This document shows positions 1-7,537 of a DNA stretch of 28,892 nucleotides, piece after piece; the stretch's first letter is position 1, and each line of letters opens with the position of its first letter. The translations under genes were made by a program, and so were the position numbers. Source of the DNA: CAYOBW01 sp964402115 (GTDB lineage Bacteria > Verrucomicrobiota > Kiritimatiellia > UBA8416 > CAYOBW01); assembly GCA_964402115.1 (NCBI GenBank), contig CAYOBW010000064.1:1-28892 (forward strand), in the 5' to 3' direction. The notes beneath the pieces are model-generated. The model was not told the origin of the DNA, ran no database searches, and saw nothing but the letters and a program-made list of their open reading frames with translations.

Positions 1-17
1 GTCGTCGAGTTGCTGTA

Positions 18-45
18 TTGACATGCGCCTATTTGGCAATATACA
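18..45 (+). promoter_or_regulatory. Candidate sigma-70-like promoter upstream of the integrase remnant
   Basis: A perfect -35 hexamer TTGACA (18-23) is followed after 16 bp by TATACA (40-45), which matches four of six positions of the -10 consensus. The pair lies inside a loose inverted repeat, CTGTATTG at 13-20 against CAATATACAG at 37-46. It points toward the integrase pseudogene, so it may be the old integrase promoter, or an unrelated promoter exposed by the 5' deletion. An AT-rich -35/-10 pair stands out in this GC-rich sequence, but no transcript data support it. Confidence 0.4.
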
Positions 46-92
46 GTTCCTGAAGAACCGCAACTGAAAAGGGGCGCAGATGCCTGAAGCGG

Positions 93-743
93 TTGTTCGA
101 GCACTTGCAGGGCACCGCCTTGCTGATGGCGCAACTTCAGTACGGCGCCGGGCTGCGCATCATGGAGTTGCTCCGCCTGCGGGTCCAGCACCTTGACCTG
201 GAGCGCGGCATCGTGACGGTTCGAGCCGGCAAAGGCCGCGTGGGCGGCAAGGACCGCGTGACGGTGTTGCCGGAAGGTCTCAAAGGGCCGCTGGCCGCGC
301 ATCTGTTGCGACTGAGGGAACTGTTCGACAAGGACCGGGCGGCCGGGGTGGCCGGCGTCTGGCTGCCGCCGCCTGTCGAGCACAAGCTGCCGAAGGCTGG
401 CGAACGCTGGGAATGGCAATGGCTCTTTCCGTCGCGCGAGCTCTCCACCGATCCGCGCAGCGGGCTGCGGCGGCGGCATCACGTGCTGGAGGGCGCCTTC
501 CAAACCGCCATCCGCCAGGCGGCCCAGGCCACCGGCCTGGGCAAGCGGGTTACGCCGCATGTGCTGCGGCACTCGTTCGCCACGCACCTGCTGTAGGCGG
601 GGCACGATATCCGCACCGTCCAGGAACTGCTCGGCCACGCGCACGTGGAGACGACCATGATCTATACGCACGTGCTCAATAAACCCGGCGTGTCGGTCAA
701 GAGTCCGTTCGACCGGCTGTGTATGAACCCGGGCCGAGAGTGA
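93..743 (+). pseudogene. intI: Integron integrase (IntI-type tyrosine recombinase), 5'-truncated with an in-frame stop
   Basis: This is the catalytic part of a tyrosine recombinase of the integron-integrase family, which inserts and excises gene cassettes at attI/attC sites. The box I arginine region (GAGLRIMELLRLRV) is present. So is the extra segment peculiar to IntI, with EHKLPKAGERWEWQWLFPS followed by DPRSG and RRHH. Box II follows (TPHVLRHSFATHLL). A TAG at 594-596 then interrupts the frame, where relatives usually have a glutamate codon (HLLEAG). Beyond it the same frame runs on to TGA at 741-743 and encodes AGHDIRTVQELLGHAHVETT and MIYTHVL, which hold the last histidine and the catalytic tyrosine. 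About 100 or more N-terminal residues of a normal ~320-residue IntI are missing: the frame is closed by TGA at 51-53 and no SAM-like N-terminal domain is seen upstream. Relatives are common in environmental bacteria, including PVC lineages. No attC or cassette is visible in the window. Any cassettes would be expected to the left. Confidence 0.93.
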
Positions 744-805
744 CCCGCCTCCGGTAAGTCCAAGGGAGCGTCAGGGTCATGGGTCGTCAACGGGCAGCCC
801 TTGAG

Positions 806-845
806 GTAACACCGCGGAACGGGGTTACGAAGCGCCAAACGCGCT
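806..845. repeat. Two adjacent short hairpins between the integrase remnant and the glycosyltransferase
   Basis: Two inverted repeats lie 2 bp apart. The first spans 806-828: GTAAC, one mismatch, CCG, a 5-nt loop, CGG, one mismatch, GTTAC. The second spans 831-845: AGCGC, CAAAC loop, GCGCT. Neither is followed by a T run, so they are weak terminator candidates. They may separate the integrase remnant from the dcw transcript. The rest of 744-973 is GC-rich with no convincing gene. A TTGACG at 888-893 has no well-spaced -10 partner. Confidence 0.35.
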
Positions 846-973
846 GGGCGGGGGTGCGGCCGGTGGCTGACGCCGCAACCTCCTCTTTTGACGTGGCGTC
901 GTGCGCCGGTTTCTGCTAGACCAGTTTCGACCGTTTGCGGGGGCCCGGCGGGGCGGCGGCGGCGGAGCGAAAC

Positions 974-1966
974 ATGATCAATCTTTCTATCGTGGTGCCG
1001 GTTTACAACGAGGTGGAGAGCGTCGAGGCGCTCTGTGCGAGCATCGAGGCGGCGGTGGCCGGCCTCGGGCGCACGTACGAGGTGGTGCTGATCGACGACG
1101 GGAGCACGGACGGCACGTGGGAAAAGCTGAAAGCCCTGTCGGCTGTCTACCCGCGGCTGAAGCTCGTGCGGTTCCGCACCAATTTCGGGCAGACCGCGGC
1201 GATGAGCGCGGGCTTCCGGGAGTCGTCGGGCGAGATCGTGATCACGCTGGATGCGGACCTGCAGAACGATCCCGCCGATATCCCCTTGCTGCTGGAGCGG
1301 CTCGAGCAGGGGTTCGACGTTGTCAGCGGCTGGCGGCGCGACCGCCAGGACACGTACATCAACCGCAAGCTGCCCTCCATGCTGGCGAACCGCCTGATCA
1401 GCCGGATGACCGGCGTGGCGCTGCACGACTACGGCTGCACGCTGAAAGCCTACCGGCGGGAGATCGTCAAGGACATCCACCTGTACGGCGAGATGCACCG
1501 GTTCATTCCCGCGCTGTGCCGCTGGGTGGGCGGGCGCATCGACGAGGTGCCGGTGCGCCATCACGCCCGCCAGTTCGGCACGTCCAAGTACGGGATCTCC
1601 CGCACGACGCGCGTGGTGCTGGATCTCCTGACCGTCAAGTTCATCCTGCACTACAGCCGGGGGCCGATGCAGATCTTCGGGCGGATCGGGCTGTGGCTGG
1701 GCGTGCCGGGGATGCTGATGCTGACGGGCATGGTCATCGCGCACCTTTCGTTCATGCTGTTCGGCTCCACGTTCGGCGCCGACCTCGTGAAGCGCCCCTT
1801 CTGGGTCATGACGTCGTTCATGCTGATCTTCTTCGGCATCCAGTTCGTCTCCATGGGCCTGCTGGCCGAGATCCAGATCCGGACCTGGTACGAATCGCAG
1901 GGCCGCCCGACGTACGCCATCAAAGAGATCGTCGAACCGCGCGAGGTCGTTTCCCGTCCGTCCTGA
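974..1966 (+). CDS. GT2 family polyprenol-phosphate glycosyltransferase (DPM1/GtrB/ArnC-like)
   Basis: A 330-residue glycosyltransferase that likely moves a sugar from a nucleotide sugar onto undecaprenyl phosphate at the inner face of the membrane, giving a lipid-linked donor for cell-envelope glycans. The N-terminal GT-A domain starts with the typical SIVVPVYNE motif (residues 5-13). It has DDGSTDGT at 41-48 and the metal-binding DAD at 93-95. GTSKYG appears near residue 210, as in DPM1-like enzymes. Two C-terminal hydrophobic segments (about 233-255 and 275-298) give membrane anchoring, as in GtrB. I chose the ATG at 974 because GGAG at 964-967 is well spaced and the family motif begins four residues later; an upstream in-frame ATG (935) only adds low-complexity sequence. 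It lies 19 bp ahead of the murC-murB fusion on the same strand and may be co-transcribed. The sugar cannot be read from sequence. It is not MurG, which belongs to another fold family. Confidence 0.9.
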   Translation: MINLSIVVPVYNEVESVEALCASIEAAVAGLGRTYEVVLIDDGSTDGTWEKLKALSAVYPRLKLVRFRTNFGQTAAMSAGFRESSGEIVITLDADLQNDPADIPLLLERLEQGFDVVSGWRRDRQDTYINRKLPSMLANRLISRMTGVALHDYGCTLKAYRREIVKDIHLYGEMHRFIPALCRWVGGRIDEVPVRHHARQFGTSKYGISRTTRVVLDLLTVKFILHYSRGPMQIFGRIGLWLGVPGMLMLTGMVIAHLSFMLFGSTFGADLVKRPFWVMTSFMLIFFGIQFVSMGLLAEIQIRTWYESQGRPTYAIKEIVEPREVVSRPS

Positions 1967-1985
1967 CGGGGTGGGCAGGTAAGCG

Positions 1986-4316
1986 ATGAGCCGCGAACGC
2001 GTGGCAGAGGTCGAAGCGAGGCTGGCAGGCCCGCCGGGGGCGGTCCACCTGGCCGGCGTCGGGGGCGTGGGCATGGGCGGGATCGCCTACCTGCTGCACC
2101 AGCGCGGCTGGCGTGTGAGCGGCTGCGACCTCGCCGCAAACCGGGTGACGGCGTGGCTGCAGGCGGCGGGCCTCGATATCCGGATCGGTCACGCCGCCGA
2201 CCACCTCACGCCGGAGACGGCCTGGATGGTGCGCAGCACCGCCGTCGCGCCGGACCTTCCCGACCTCGCCGCGGCAGGGGCGCGGGGCGTGCCGGTACCC
2301 CGGCGCCGGCAGGTCCTGCCCGCGCTGCTGACCGGGCGCACCTCCGTCGCGGTGTGCGGCACGCATGGCAAGACCACCACCTCGACCTTCATCGCGCAGA
2401 TCCTGCACGCGGCCGGCCTGGCGCCGTCGTGGTGCATCGGCGGCGAGCCCGGCTGGCTGGGCGGCGTCGCCGGCACGGGGCGCGGCAATGTGCTGGTGGT
2501 CGAGGCGGACGAGAGCGATGGGACGCTGGCGCTGTACACGCCCGACTACACGGTGATCACGAACGTCGAATTCGATCACATGGAGCATTTCGCCGGACCG
2601 GCCGCGTTCGAGGCTTGCTTCGCGACGGTTGCCGCTGCCACGCGCCGCCGGGTGCTCTACTGCGCGGACGATCCCCGTGCGGCATCCGTGACGGCCGCGG
2701 TGCCGGGGGCGCTGGCCTTCGGGTTCGGGCCGCACGCGACGCTGCGCGGCAGCGCTTGCGAGGGGACCGAGCGGGAAGTCCGGTTCCGCGTGTCGCGCGA
2801 TGGCGTGGAGCTGGGCGAGTTGACCGTGCCGGCCCCCGGTCAACACAACGCGCTGAATGCGCTGGCGGCGACGGCCGTCGCGCTTGAGTTGGGCGTGCCC
2901 TTCCCAGTCATCCGCACAGCCCTGGCGCGGGTGGCGCTGCCGCGGCGGCGCTTCGATCGCATTGCCAGCGCGTGCGGCGTGCAGGTCATCTCGGACTACG
3001 CGCACCACCCCTCGGAAATCGCCGCCTTCGTCCGCACCGCCGGCCAGCTGGACGTGCGGCGGCGGCTGGCCGTCTTTCAGCCCCACCGCTACACGCGAAC
3101 GCTCGCGCTGGGCACGGCGTTTCCGCCGGCGTTCGCGGGGCTGGACGAGGTGGTCCTGGCGCCGGTGTACGCCGCCTCGGAAGCGCCCCTGCGCGGGGGG
3201 ACGGTATGGGACCTGTACGGGCACATGCGGCGGTACGGCGAGCAGCACGGCGGGCCGCGCGTGCTGGTGGCCGACGGGCTGGCGGAGGCGTGGGCCTACC
3301 TGCGTCGGCAGCTGCGGACCGGCGATGCGTTGCTGGTGATCGGGGCGGGCAGCGTGGAGCAGGTGGCGTTCGACGCGGGGACGTTTCTCGCTGCGGGCGG
3401 GGATGCGCGGGCCGCCGACGGGGCGTTCTGCGCCGCGCTCACCCGGCAGTGCCCCGGCCTTGTCGTGCGCCTGGACGAGCCCGCCGGCGCGCGCACCACG
3501 CTCGGCGTGGGCGGCTCGGCGGATGTCTGGGTGGAGGCCGCGACGGAAGCCGAGGTCGCGGCCGCGCTGGCGTGCGCCCGGGCGGCCGGCCTGCCCGCGC
3601 GCGTGCTGGGCGGCGGGAGCAACGTGCTGTTCAGCGATACCGGCGCGCGCGGCGTGACCGTGCGGCTGGCGGGCGCGGAGCTGCGGCGCGTGCGCGTCGA
3701 GGGTGATCTTGTCGTGGCCGGCGCGGCTGTGACCGTGAGTTCGCTGCTGCAGTGGCTGGACGGACACGGGTGGGGCGGCCTGGAGTTCATGGAGGGTATC
3801 CCGGGGACGCTGGGCGGTTGCCTGCGCATGAACGCCGGCGCCTGGGGCGGGGAGCTGAACCGCCATGTGGCATGGATTCGCTGTTTGAATCCTGACGGCA
3901 GCCTGTGTATAGTCTCCGACTCAGAGCTGCGCTACGGCTACCGCGAGTGCGCCACGCTGGCGCAACGTGTGGCGGTGGCGGCGGCGCTGAGGCTGCCGCG
4001 GGTGGCGGACGGGGTGGCCAGCCGGCGGCAGCGCGCGGACTTCGCGCGGAAGCGCACATGGATGCACGGGTTGCGCACGGCGGGTTCGACGTTCCGCAAT
4101 CCGCCCGGCGCCTTCGCCGGCAGACTGCTGGAGGAAGCCGGCCTCTTCGGGGCGCGGATCGGGGGCGCGCGGGTGACGACCAAGCATGCGAACGTGCTGG
4201 TCGCGGAGTCGGGCGCCACGGCGTCGGACGTGCGGGCCTTGATGGAGAAGATGCGCGGCGATGTGCAGGACCGGAGTGGCGTCACGCTGACGCCTGAGCT
4301 TTGCGTGTGGGGTTGA
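1986..4316 (+). CDS. murC-murB: Fused UDP-N-acetylmuramate--L-alanine ligase / UDP-N-acetylenolpyruvoylglucosamine reductase (MurC-MurB)
   Basis: A 776-residue fusion of two cytoplasmic peptidoglycan-precursor enzymes. The MurC part (about 1-465) has the N-terminal Rossmann motif GVGGVGMGG (24-32), the ATP loop GTHGKTTT (125-132), EADESD (173-178), NVEFDHMEH (193-201) and DYAHHPSEI near 336. It ligates L-Ala to UDP-MurNAc. The MurB part (about 475-776) has the FAD-binding signatures TLGVGG, LGGGSNVLFSD and GIPGTLGG. Its catalytic serine is in GSTFRNPPG (S701), and the C-terminal TPELCVWG carries the conserved Glu (E771). It reduces enolpyruvyl-UDP-GlcNAc to UDP-MurNAc, the substrate of MurC, so the two halves are near-consecutive steps in the reverse of their order in the chain. 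Both active sites look intact. MurC and MurB are normally separate neighbouring genes. The start is ATG with a weak AGG at about -8. ddl follows after 27 bp. Confidence 0.97.
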   Translation: MSRERVAEVEARLAGPPGAVHLAGVGGVGMGGIAYLLHQRGWRVSGCDLAANRVTAWLQAAGLDIRIGHAADHLTPETAWMVRSTAVAPDLPDLAAAGARGVPVPRRRQVLPALLTGRTSVAVCGTHGKTTTSTFIAQILHAAGLAPSWCIGGEPGWLGGVAGTGRGNVLVVEADESDGTLALYTPDYTVITNVEFDHMEHFAGPAAFEACFATVAAATRRRVLYCADDPRAASVTAAVPGALAFGFGPHATLRGSACEGTEREVRFRVSRDGVELGELTVPAPGQHNALNALAATAVALELGVPFPVIRTALARVALPRRRFDRIASACGVQVISDYAHHPSEIAAFVRTAGQLDVRRRLAVFQPHRYTRTLALGTAFPPAFAGLDEVVLAPVYAASEAPLRGGTVWDLYGHMRRYGEQHGGPRVLVADGLAEAWAYLRRQLRTGDALLVIGAGSVEQVAFDAGTFLAAGGDARAADGAFCAALTRQCPGLVVRLDEPAGARTTLGVGGSADVWVEAATEAEVAAALACARAAGLPARVLGGGSNVLFSDTGARGVTVRLAGAELRRVRVEGDLVVAGAAVTVSSLLQWLDGHGWGGLEFMEGIPGTLGGCLRMNAGAWGGELNRHVAWIRCLNPDGSLCIVSDSELRYGYRECATLAQRVAVAAALRLPRVADGVASRRQRADFARKRTWMHGLRTAGSTFRNPPGAFAGRLLEEAGLFGARIGGARVTTKHANVLVAESGATASDVRALMEKMRGDVQDRSGVTLTPELCVWG

Positions 4317-4343
4317 GCCCGCGGACGGGATGGCGACGGAAGC

Positions 4344-5249
4344 ATGACGACAGGTGCAAGACGTTTCAAGCGTGTGGCGGTGTTGATGGGGGGGGCATCG
4401 TCCGAGGCCGATGTCTCGCGGCGTTCGGGCAAGGCCGTGGCGGACGGTTTGCGCGCGGCCGGCTATGACGTCGTCGCCGTCGATCTTCAGGATGACCGGC
4501 TGCCGGCGCTGCCGGAGGGGTGCGAAGCCGTGTTCATCGCCATGCACGGGAGCTTTGGCGAGGACGGCCAGGTCCAGGCTCTGCTGGACGCGCGGGGGGT
4601 GCCCTATACGGGGTCGGGCGCGGCAGCCAGCGCGCGGGCCTTCGACAAGATCGCGAGCAAGTGCTGCTTCGAGGCCGCCGGCGTGTCCACGCCCGCTTAC
4701 GTGGTGGTCGACAACGGCGTCCTCCCGACACTGCCGCTGCCGTTCGTCGTGAAGCCGGCGTGCCAGGGGTCGAGCATCGGCGTGCACATTGTCACGGACG
4801 GGGCGGAGTGGGGCGCGGCGTGGTCCGACGCCCGGCAGTATGGCACGGTGCTGGTGGAAGCGTACGTGCCGGGCAGCGAACTCACGGTGGGCATCGTGGA
4901 TGGCGAGGCGCTGCCCGTGGTACAGATCGTGGCGCCTGACGACAACTACGACTTCCGGGCGAAGTACCTGTCAGGCGAGACACAGTACCGGGTGCCGGCG
5001 CCGCTCGCGGCAGAGGTGCTCGAGCGTTGCCAGGCGCTTGCGAAGCGTGTATACACCGCGTTGGGTTGTCGCGGCTTCGGACGGGTGGATATCCGCCTGC
5101 GGCCGGACGGCGCGCTCTTTGTCCTGGAAATGAACACGATCCCGGGCTTCACGGCGACGAGCCTGCTGCCCAAGGCCGCGCAGGCGGCCGGCCTGGGCTT
5201 TCCTGTTTTGTGCGAACGGATTTTGAACACGGCGGCCTGCGGCGCCTGA
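4344..5249 (+). CDS. ddl: D-alanine--D-alanine ligase
   Basis: A 301-residue ATP-grasp ligase that joins two D-alanines into the dipeptide that MurF adds to the peptidoglycan precursor in the cytoplasm. Family marks in order are an N-terminal LMGGASSEADVSRRSG loop, HGSFGEDGQVQ with the usual GVPYTGSG after it, the ATP-binding KPACQGSSIGV, a VEAYVPGSELTVG segment, and the metal-binding C-terminal EMNTIPGFTATSL. Length is normal for Ddl of the B type. It sits between the murC-murB fusion (27 bp upstream) and ftsQ (55 bp downstream), the standard dcw order, which supports the assignment. The start is ATG with only a weak purine-rich ribosome site, so translation may depend partly on the upstream gene. 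No odd features are seen. Confidence 0.97.
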   Translation: MTTGARRFKRVAVLMGGASSEADVSRRSGKAVADGLRAAGYDVVAVDLQDDRLPALPEGCEAVFIAMHGSFGEDGQVQALLDARGVPYTGSGAAASARAFDKIASKCCFEAAGVSTPAYVVVDNGVLPTLPLPFVVKPACQGSSIGVHIVTDGAEWGAAWSDARQYGTVLVEAYVPGSELTVGIVDGEALPVVQIVAPDDNYDFRAKYLSGETQYRVPAPLAAEVLERCQALAKRVYTALGCRGFGRVDIRLRPDGALFVLEMNTIPGFTATSLLPKAAQAAGLGFPVLCERILNTAACGA

Positions 5250-5304
5250 GGCGCGGCAAGGCCGGGCGCCCGACCGGTGGAAGCCGGCCGGGGAGGATGG
5301 CACC

Positions 5305-6198
5305 ATGGTGGGGTTTGACGACGACGAACTGACCGGGCGGAACTTGTGGCGCGTGTTGAAGAAACGCAACATGCGCAACGTGACGATCCTGCGCGTGGAC
5401 GGGCGTTCGCGCTCGCGCCGCAAGGAGAACATGTTCCGGGCGGGACTGCTCGTGCTGGTGCCCGCGCTGCTGGCGGCGGCTGTGGGAGCCGTCTTCTTCG
5501 GCGTGCGGGCGCTCGGCGAAGCGCTCTTCGCGCGCAACAGCCGTTTCACCATCACGACGATCGCCATCACCCCGGGGGTCGTGGTCAGCGCCGACCTTGT
5601 GCGCGACTACCTGCAGGTGCGCGAAGGCGCCAACCTGTTCGCGGTGGACGTGCGGGCCAAGCGGCGCGATCTGCTCGCCAAGGTGCCGAACGTGCAGGCG
5701 CTCTCCATTTCACGCGAGCTCCCCGGCACGCTCCGCGTGGCCGTGACGGAGCGTTTGCCGGTGGCGCGCCTGGCCGGGGCGGGGGACCGCATGGCCGTTG
5801 ACCGGGAAGGCATGCAGTTCGTGATCGGGCCGCGCGGCGCGGCCGATCTGCCGGTGATCACGGGGCACCCGGCCAAGGGTATCCAGGCGGGCGCCCGCGT
5901 GAGTGGCGCGGCCGTCGCGGCGCTGGACCTGCTGCGCGAATGCGCGAGTCCCGAGCTGGGGGTCACCGTCAAGCAGATCGACATCAGTTCGGACGAACGG
6001 CTGACCGTGGCGTTGATCTACGACAATGTGCCGCGCAGCGTGCAGCTGGCGTGGTGGGGCATGGGGCAGCGCTCGCCGGTGGCCCGGCAGAAGCTGGGCG
6101 CGCGTCTCGACGAGTTGGTACAGGCGATGCAGCCGGGCGGCGCCCGGGTGCTCACGCAGTTCGACGCCACGCTGGACGGGGAAATCGTGGCGCGCTGA
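5305..6198 (+). CDS. ftsQ: Cell division protein FtsQ/DivIB with POTRA domain
   Basis: A 297-residue bitopic membrane protein. The N-terminal ~48 residues are charged (RSRSRRKEN just before the membrane). One hydrophobic helix follows (about 49-70, LLVLVPALLAAAVGAVFFGV). Next is a periplasmic POTRA-like module (about 80-152, FTITTIAITPGVVVS through LRVAVTERLPVA) and a beta-rich C-terminal domain ending near VLTQFDATLDGEIVAR. FtsQ links early and late divisome proteins and positions FtsL and FtsB. Sequence conservation in this family is low, so the call leans on architecture and on its place between ddl and ftsA. ATG at 5305 has a good GGAGG (5292-5296) eight bases upstream. The gap to ftsA is 57 bp and contains GC-rich sequence only. 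Confidence 0.9.
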   Translation: MVGFDDDELTGRNLWRVLKKRNMRNVTILRVDGRSRSRRKENMFRAGLLVLVPALLAAAVGAVFFGVRALGEALFARNSRFTITTIAITPGVVVSADLVRDYLQVREGANLFAVDVRAKRRDLLAKVPNVQALSISRELPGTLRVAVTERLPVARLAGAGDRMAVDREGMQFVIGPRGAADLPVITGHPAKGIQAGARVSGAAVAALDLLRECASPELGVTVKQIDISSDERLTVALIYDNVPRSVQLAWWGMGQRSPVARQKLGARLDELVQAMQPGGARVLTQFDATLDGEIVAR

Positions 6199-6255
6199 AG
6201 CGCGCGGCCGGGGCAGCCGGCCGCCGGACAGGTACGGACAGGACGGGCAGGGACG

Positions 6256-7464
6256 ATGGCGCTAGCACCGATAGTGGCAGTTGAAATCGGCACGACCAAG
6301 ACCGTGGCGGTCGTGGGCGAACTGCGCGACGACGAGCACGTGGCGATCACGGGCATGGGCGAGGCGGCCTCGTCGGGCGTGCGCAAGGGCGAGATCATCG
6401 ACTTCGAGAACGCCATCAAAGTCGTGCGCGGCGTGCTCGAGCGCGCCGAAGAACTCAGCCGCGAGCCGATCAAGCAGGTGCACCTGGCCCTGTCGGGCGG
6501 GCACGTGCAAAGCCTCGTGCACCGCGGCAGCGTGCCGGTCATGGACCCCGGGCATGTGATCCGCCAGGAGGACATGGAGCAGTGCATGGAGGTGGCCCGG
6601 GCCGTGAACCTGTCGGCCGACCGCGAGATCCTGCACACCATGTACGGCCATTTCCGCGTGGACGACCAGGACGAGGTGGTGCAGCCCGAGGGGCTCGTGG
6701 GCGCGAACCTGTCGCTCGACCTGCTGGTGCTGCACGGGATGCGCTCCCGGCTGCACACCACCGTGCGCGTGCTGCGTAACGTGCCGGTGGGCGTGGAGGA
6801 CGTGGCGTTCAGCGGGCTCTGCGCCGCGCTGGGCGTATTGACGGCGGAGCAGAAGCGCAGCGGCGTGGTTGTCATCGACCTGGGCGGAGGGACGACCAGC
6901 TACCTCGTCTACGCGGGGAATGTCGTGGCGGCCGCGGGCGCCTTCGGCGTGGGCGGTGACCACATCACGAACGACATCATGGTGGCGTTCAACGTGCCCG
7001 TCAAAGTGGCGGAGCGGCTCAAGCGCACCGAGGGGAGCGCGCTGGTGCAGCCCAGCGGCGAGGGGGCGCGGCGCATCGACGTGCCGGACGAGAGCACGTT
7101 TCACGAGCGGTCGGTCAGTGTGAAGTCGCTGCAGACCGTGATCCACGCCCGCGCGGACGAAACGCTGTGCATGGTGCGCAAGCGCCTGGAGAACACGGGC
7201 CTCCTGCCGCAGATCGGCGGCGGGGTGGTTCTGACGGGCGGCGGGGCGCGGCTGAAGGGCCTGACCAGCCTGGCCCAGCGGGTTTTCGAAATGCCGTGCG
7301 CCGTGGGCGTGCCGCGCAACGTGAACGGGCCCAAGGAGGTTTCCGAGGGCCCGGAGTACGCCACGGTCTGCGGGCTGATCAACTACGGCTATCGCTCGCA
7401 GCGCAGCGCGATGCGCACGGGACTGGGCTTGACGGACTGGCTGAAAGGGTTGTTCGGGCGGTAA
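6256..7464 (+). CDS. ftsA: Cell division protein FtsA (actin-like membrane tether for FtsZ)
   Basis: A 402-residue actin-fold ATPase. The phosphate-1 motif VAVEIGTTKT is at residues 7-16. The FtsA-specific 1C subdomain lies at about 80-175 (VHLALSGGHVQS onward). Phosphate-2 VVIDLGGGTTS is at about 205-215, and the adenosine motif VVLTGGGARLKGL is near 325. The C-terminus DWLKGLFGR has the form of the amphipathic helix that binds FtsA to the inner membrane. The protein links FtsZ filaments to the membrane at the division site. Length is normal for the family. It lies between ftsQ and ftsZ as in most bacteria. The start ATG is preceded by GCAGGGACG, a modest ribosome site. No truncation or substitution stands out. 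Confidence 0.96.
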   Translation: MALAPIVAVEIGTTKTVAVVGELRDDEHVAITGMGEAASSGVRKGEIIDFENAIKVVRGVLERAEELSREPIKQVHLALSGGHVQSLVHRGSVPVMDPGHVIRQEDMEQCMEVARAVNLSADREILHTMYGHFRVDDQDEVVQPEGLVGANLSLDLLVLHGMRSRLHTTVRVLRNVPVGVEDVAFSGLCAALGVLTAEQKRSGVVVIDLGGGTTSYLVYAGNVVAAAGAFGVGGDHITNDIMVAFNVPVKVAERLKRTEGSALVQPSGEGARRIDVPDESTFHERSVSVKSLQTVIHARADETLCMVRKRLENTGLLPQIGGGVVLTGGGARLKGLTSLAQRVFEMPCAVGVPRNVNGPKEVSEGPEYATVCGLINYGYRSQRSAMRTGLGLTDWLKGLFGR

Positions 7465-7537
7465 CCCGGTAACCCCGGCGGGGACGAGGCCGGGGGGGGC
7501 GGAGCGGCAGCGCGGACGCCGCGCGGAACGGGCAGCG

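Noticed and set aside
13..46. CTGT...ACAG as a LexA box controlling the integrase
   Set aside because: The arms are about 34 bp apart, far more than the 16-20 bp of a LexA site.
806..828. GTAAC...GTTAC palindrome as an integron attC site
   Set aside because: The arms do not fit the RYYYAAC/GTTRRRY core sites and the element is too short; it also lies on the 3' side of the integrase.
662..2074. Long antisense open frame (470 codons) over the glycosyltransferase
   Set aside because: Low-complexity His/Arg/Pro-rich product with no family motif; it is a GC-skew shadow of the plus-strand genes.
1920..3866. 648-codon antisense frame across murC-murB
   Set aside because: The plus-strand frame carries complete MurC and MurB motifs; the antisense product is Arg/His/Ala-rich with no recognisable domain.
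4209..4220. SGAT motif resembling an ApbE flavinylation site
   Set aside because: It lies in the cytoplasmic MurB domain, away from any exported redox protein, so it is a chance match.
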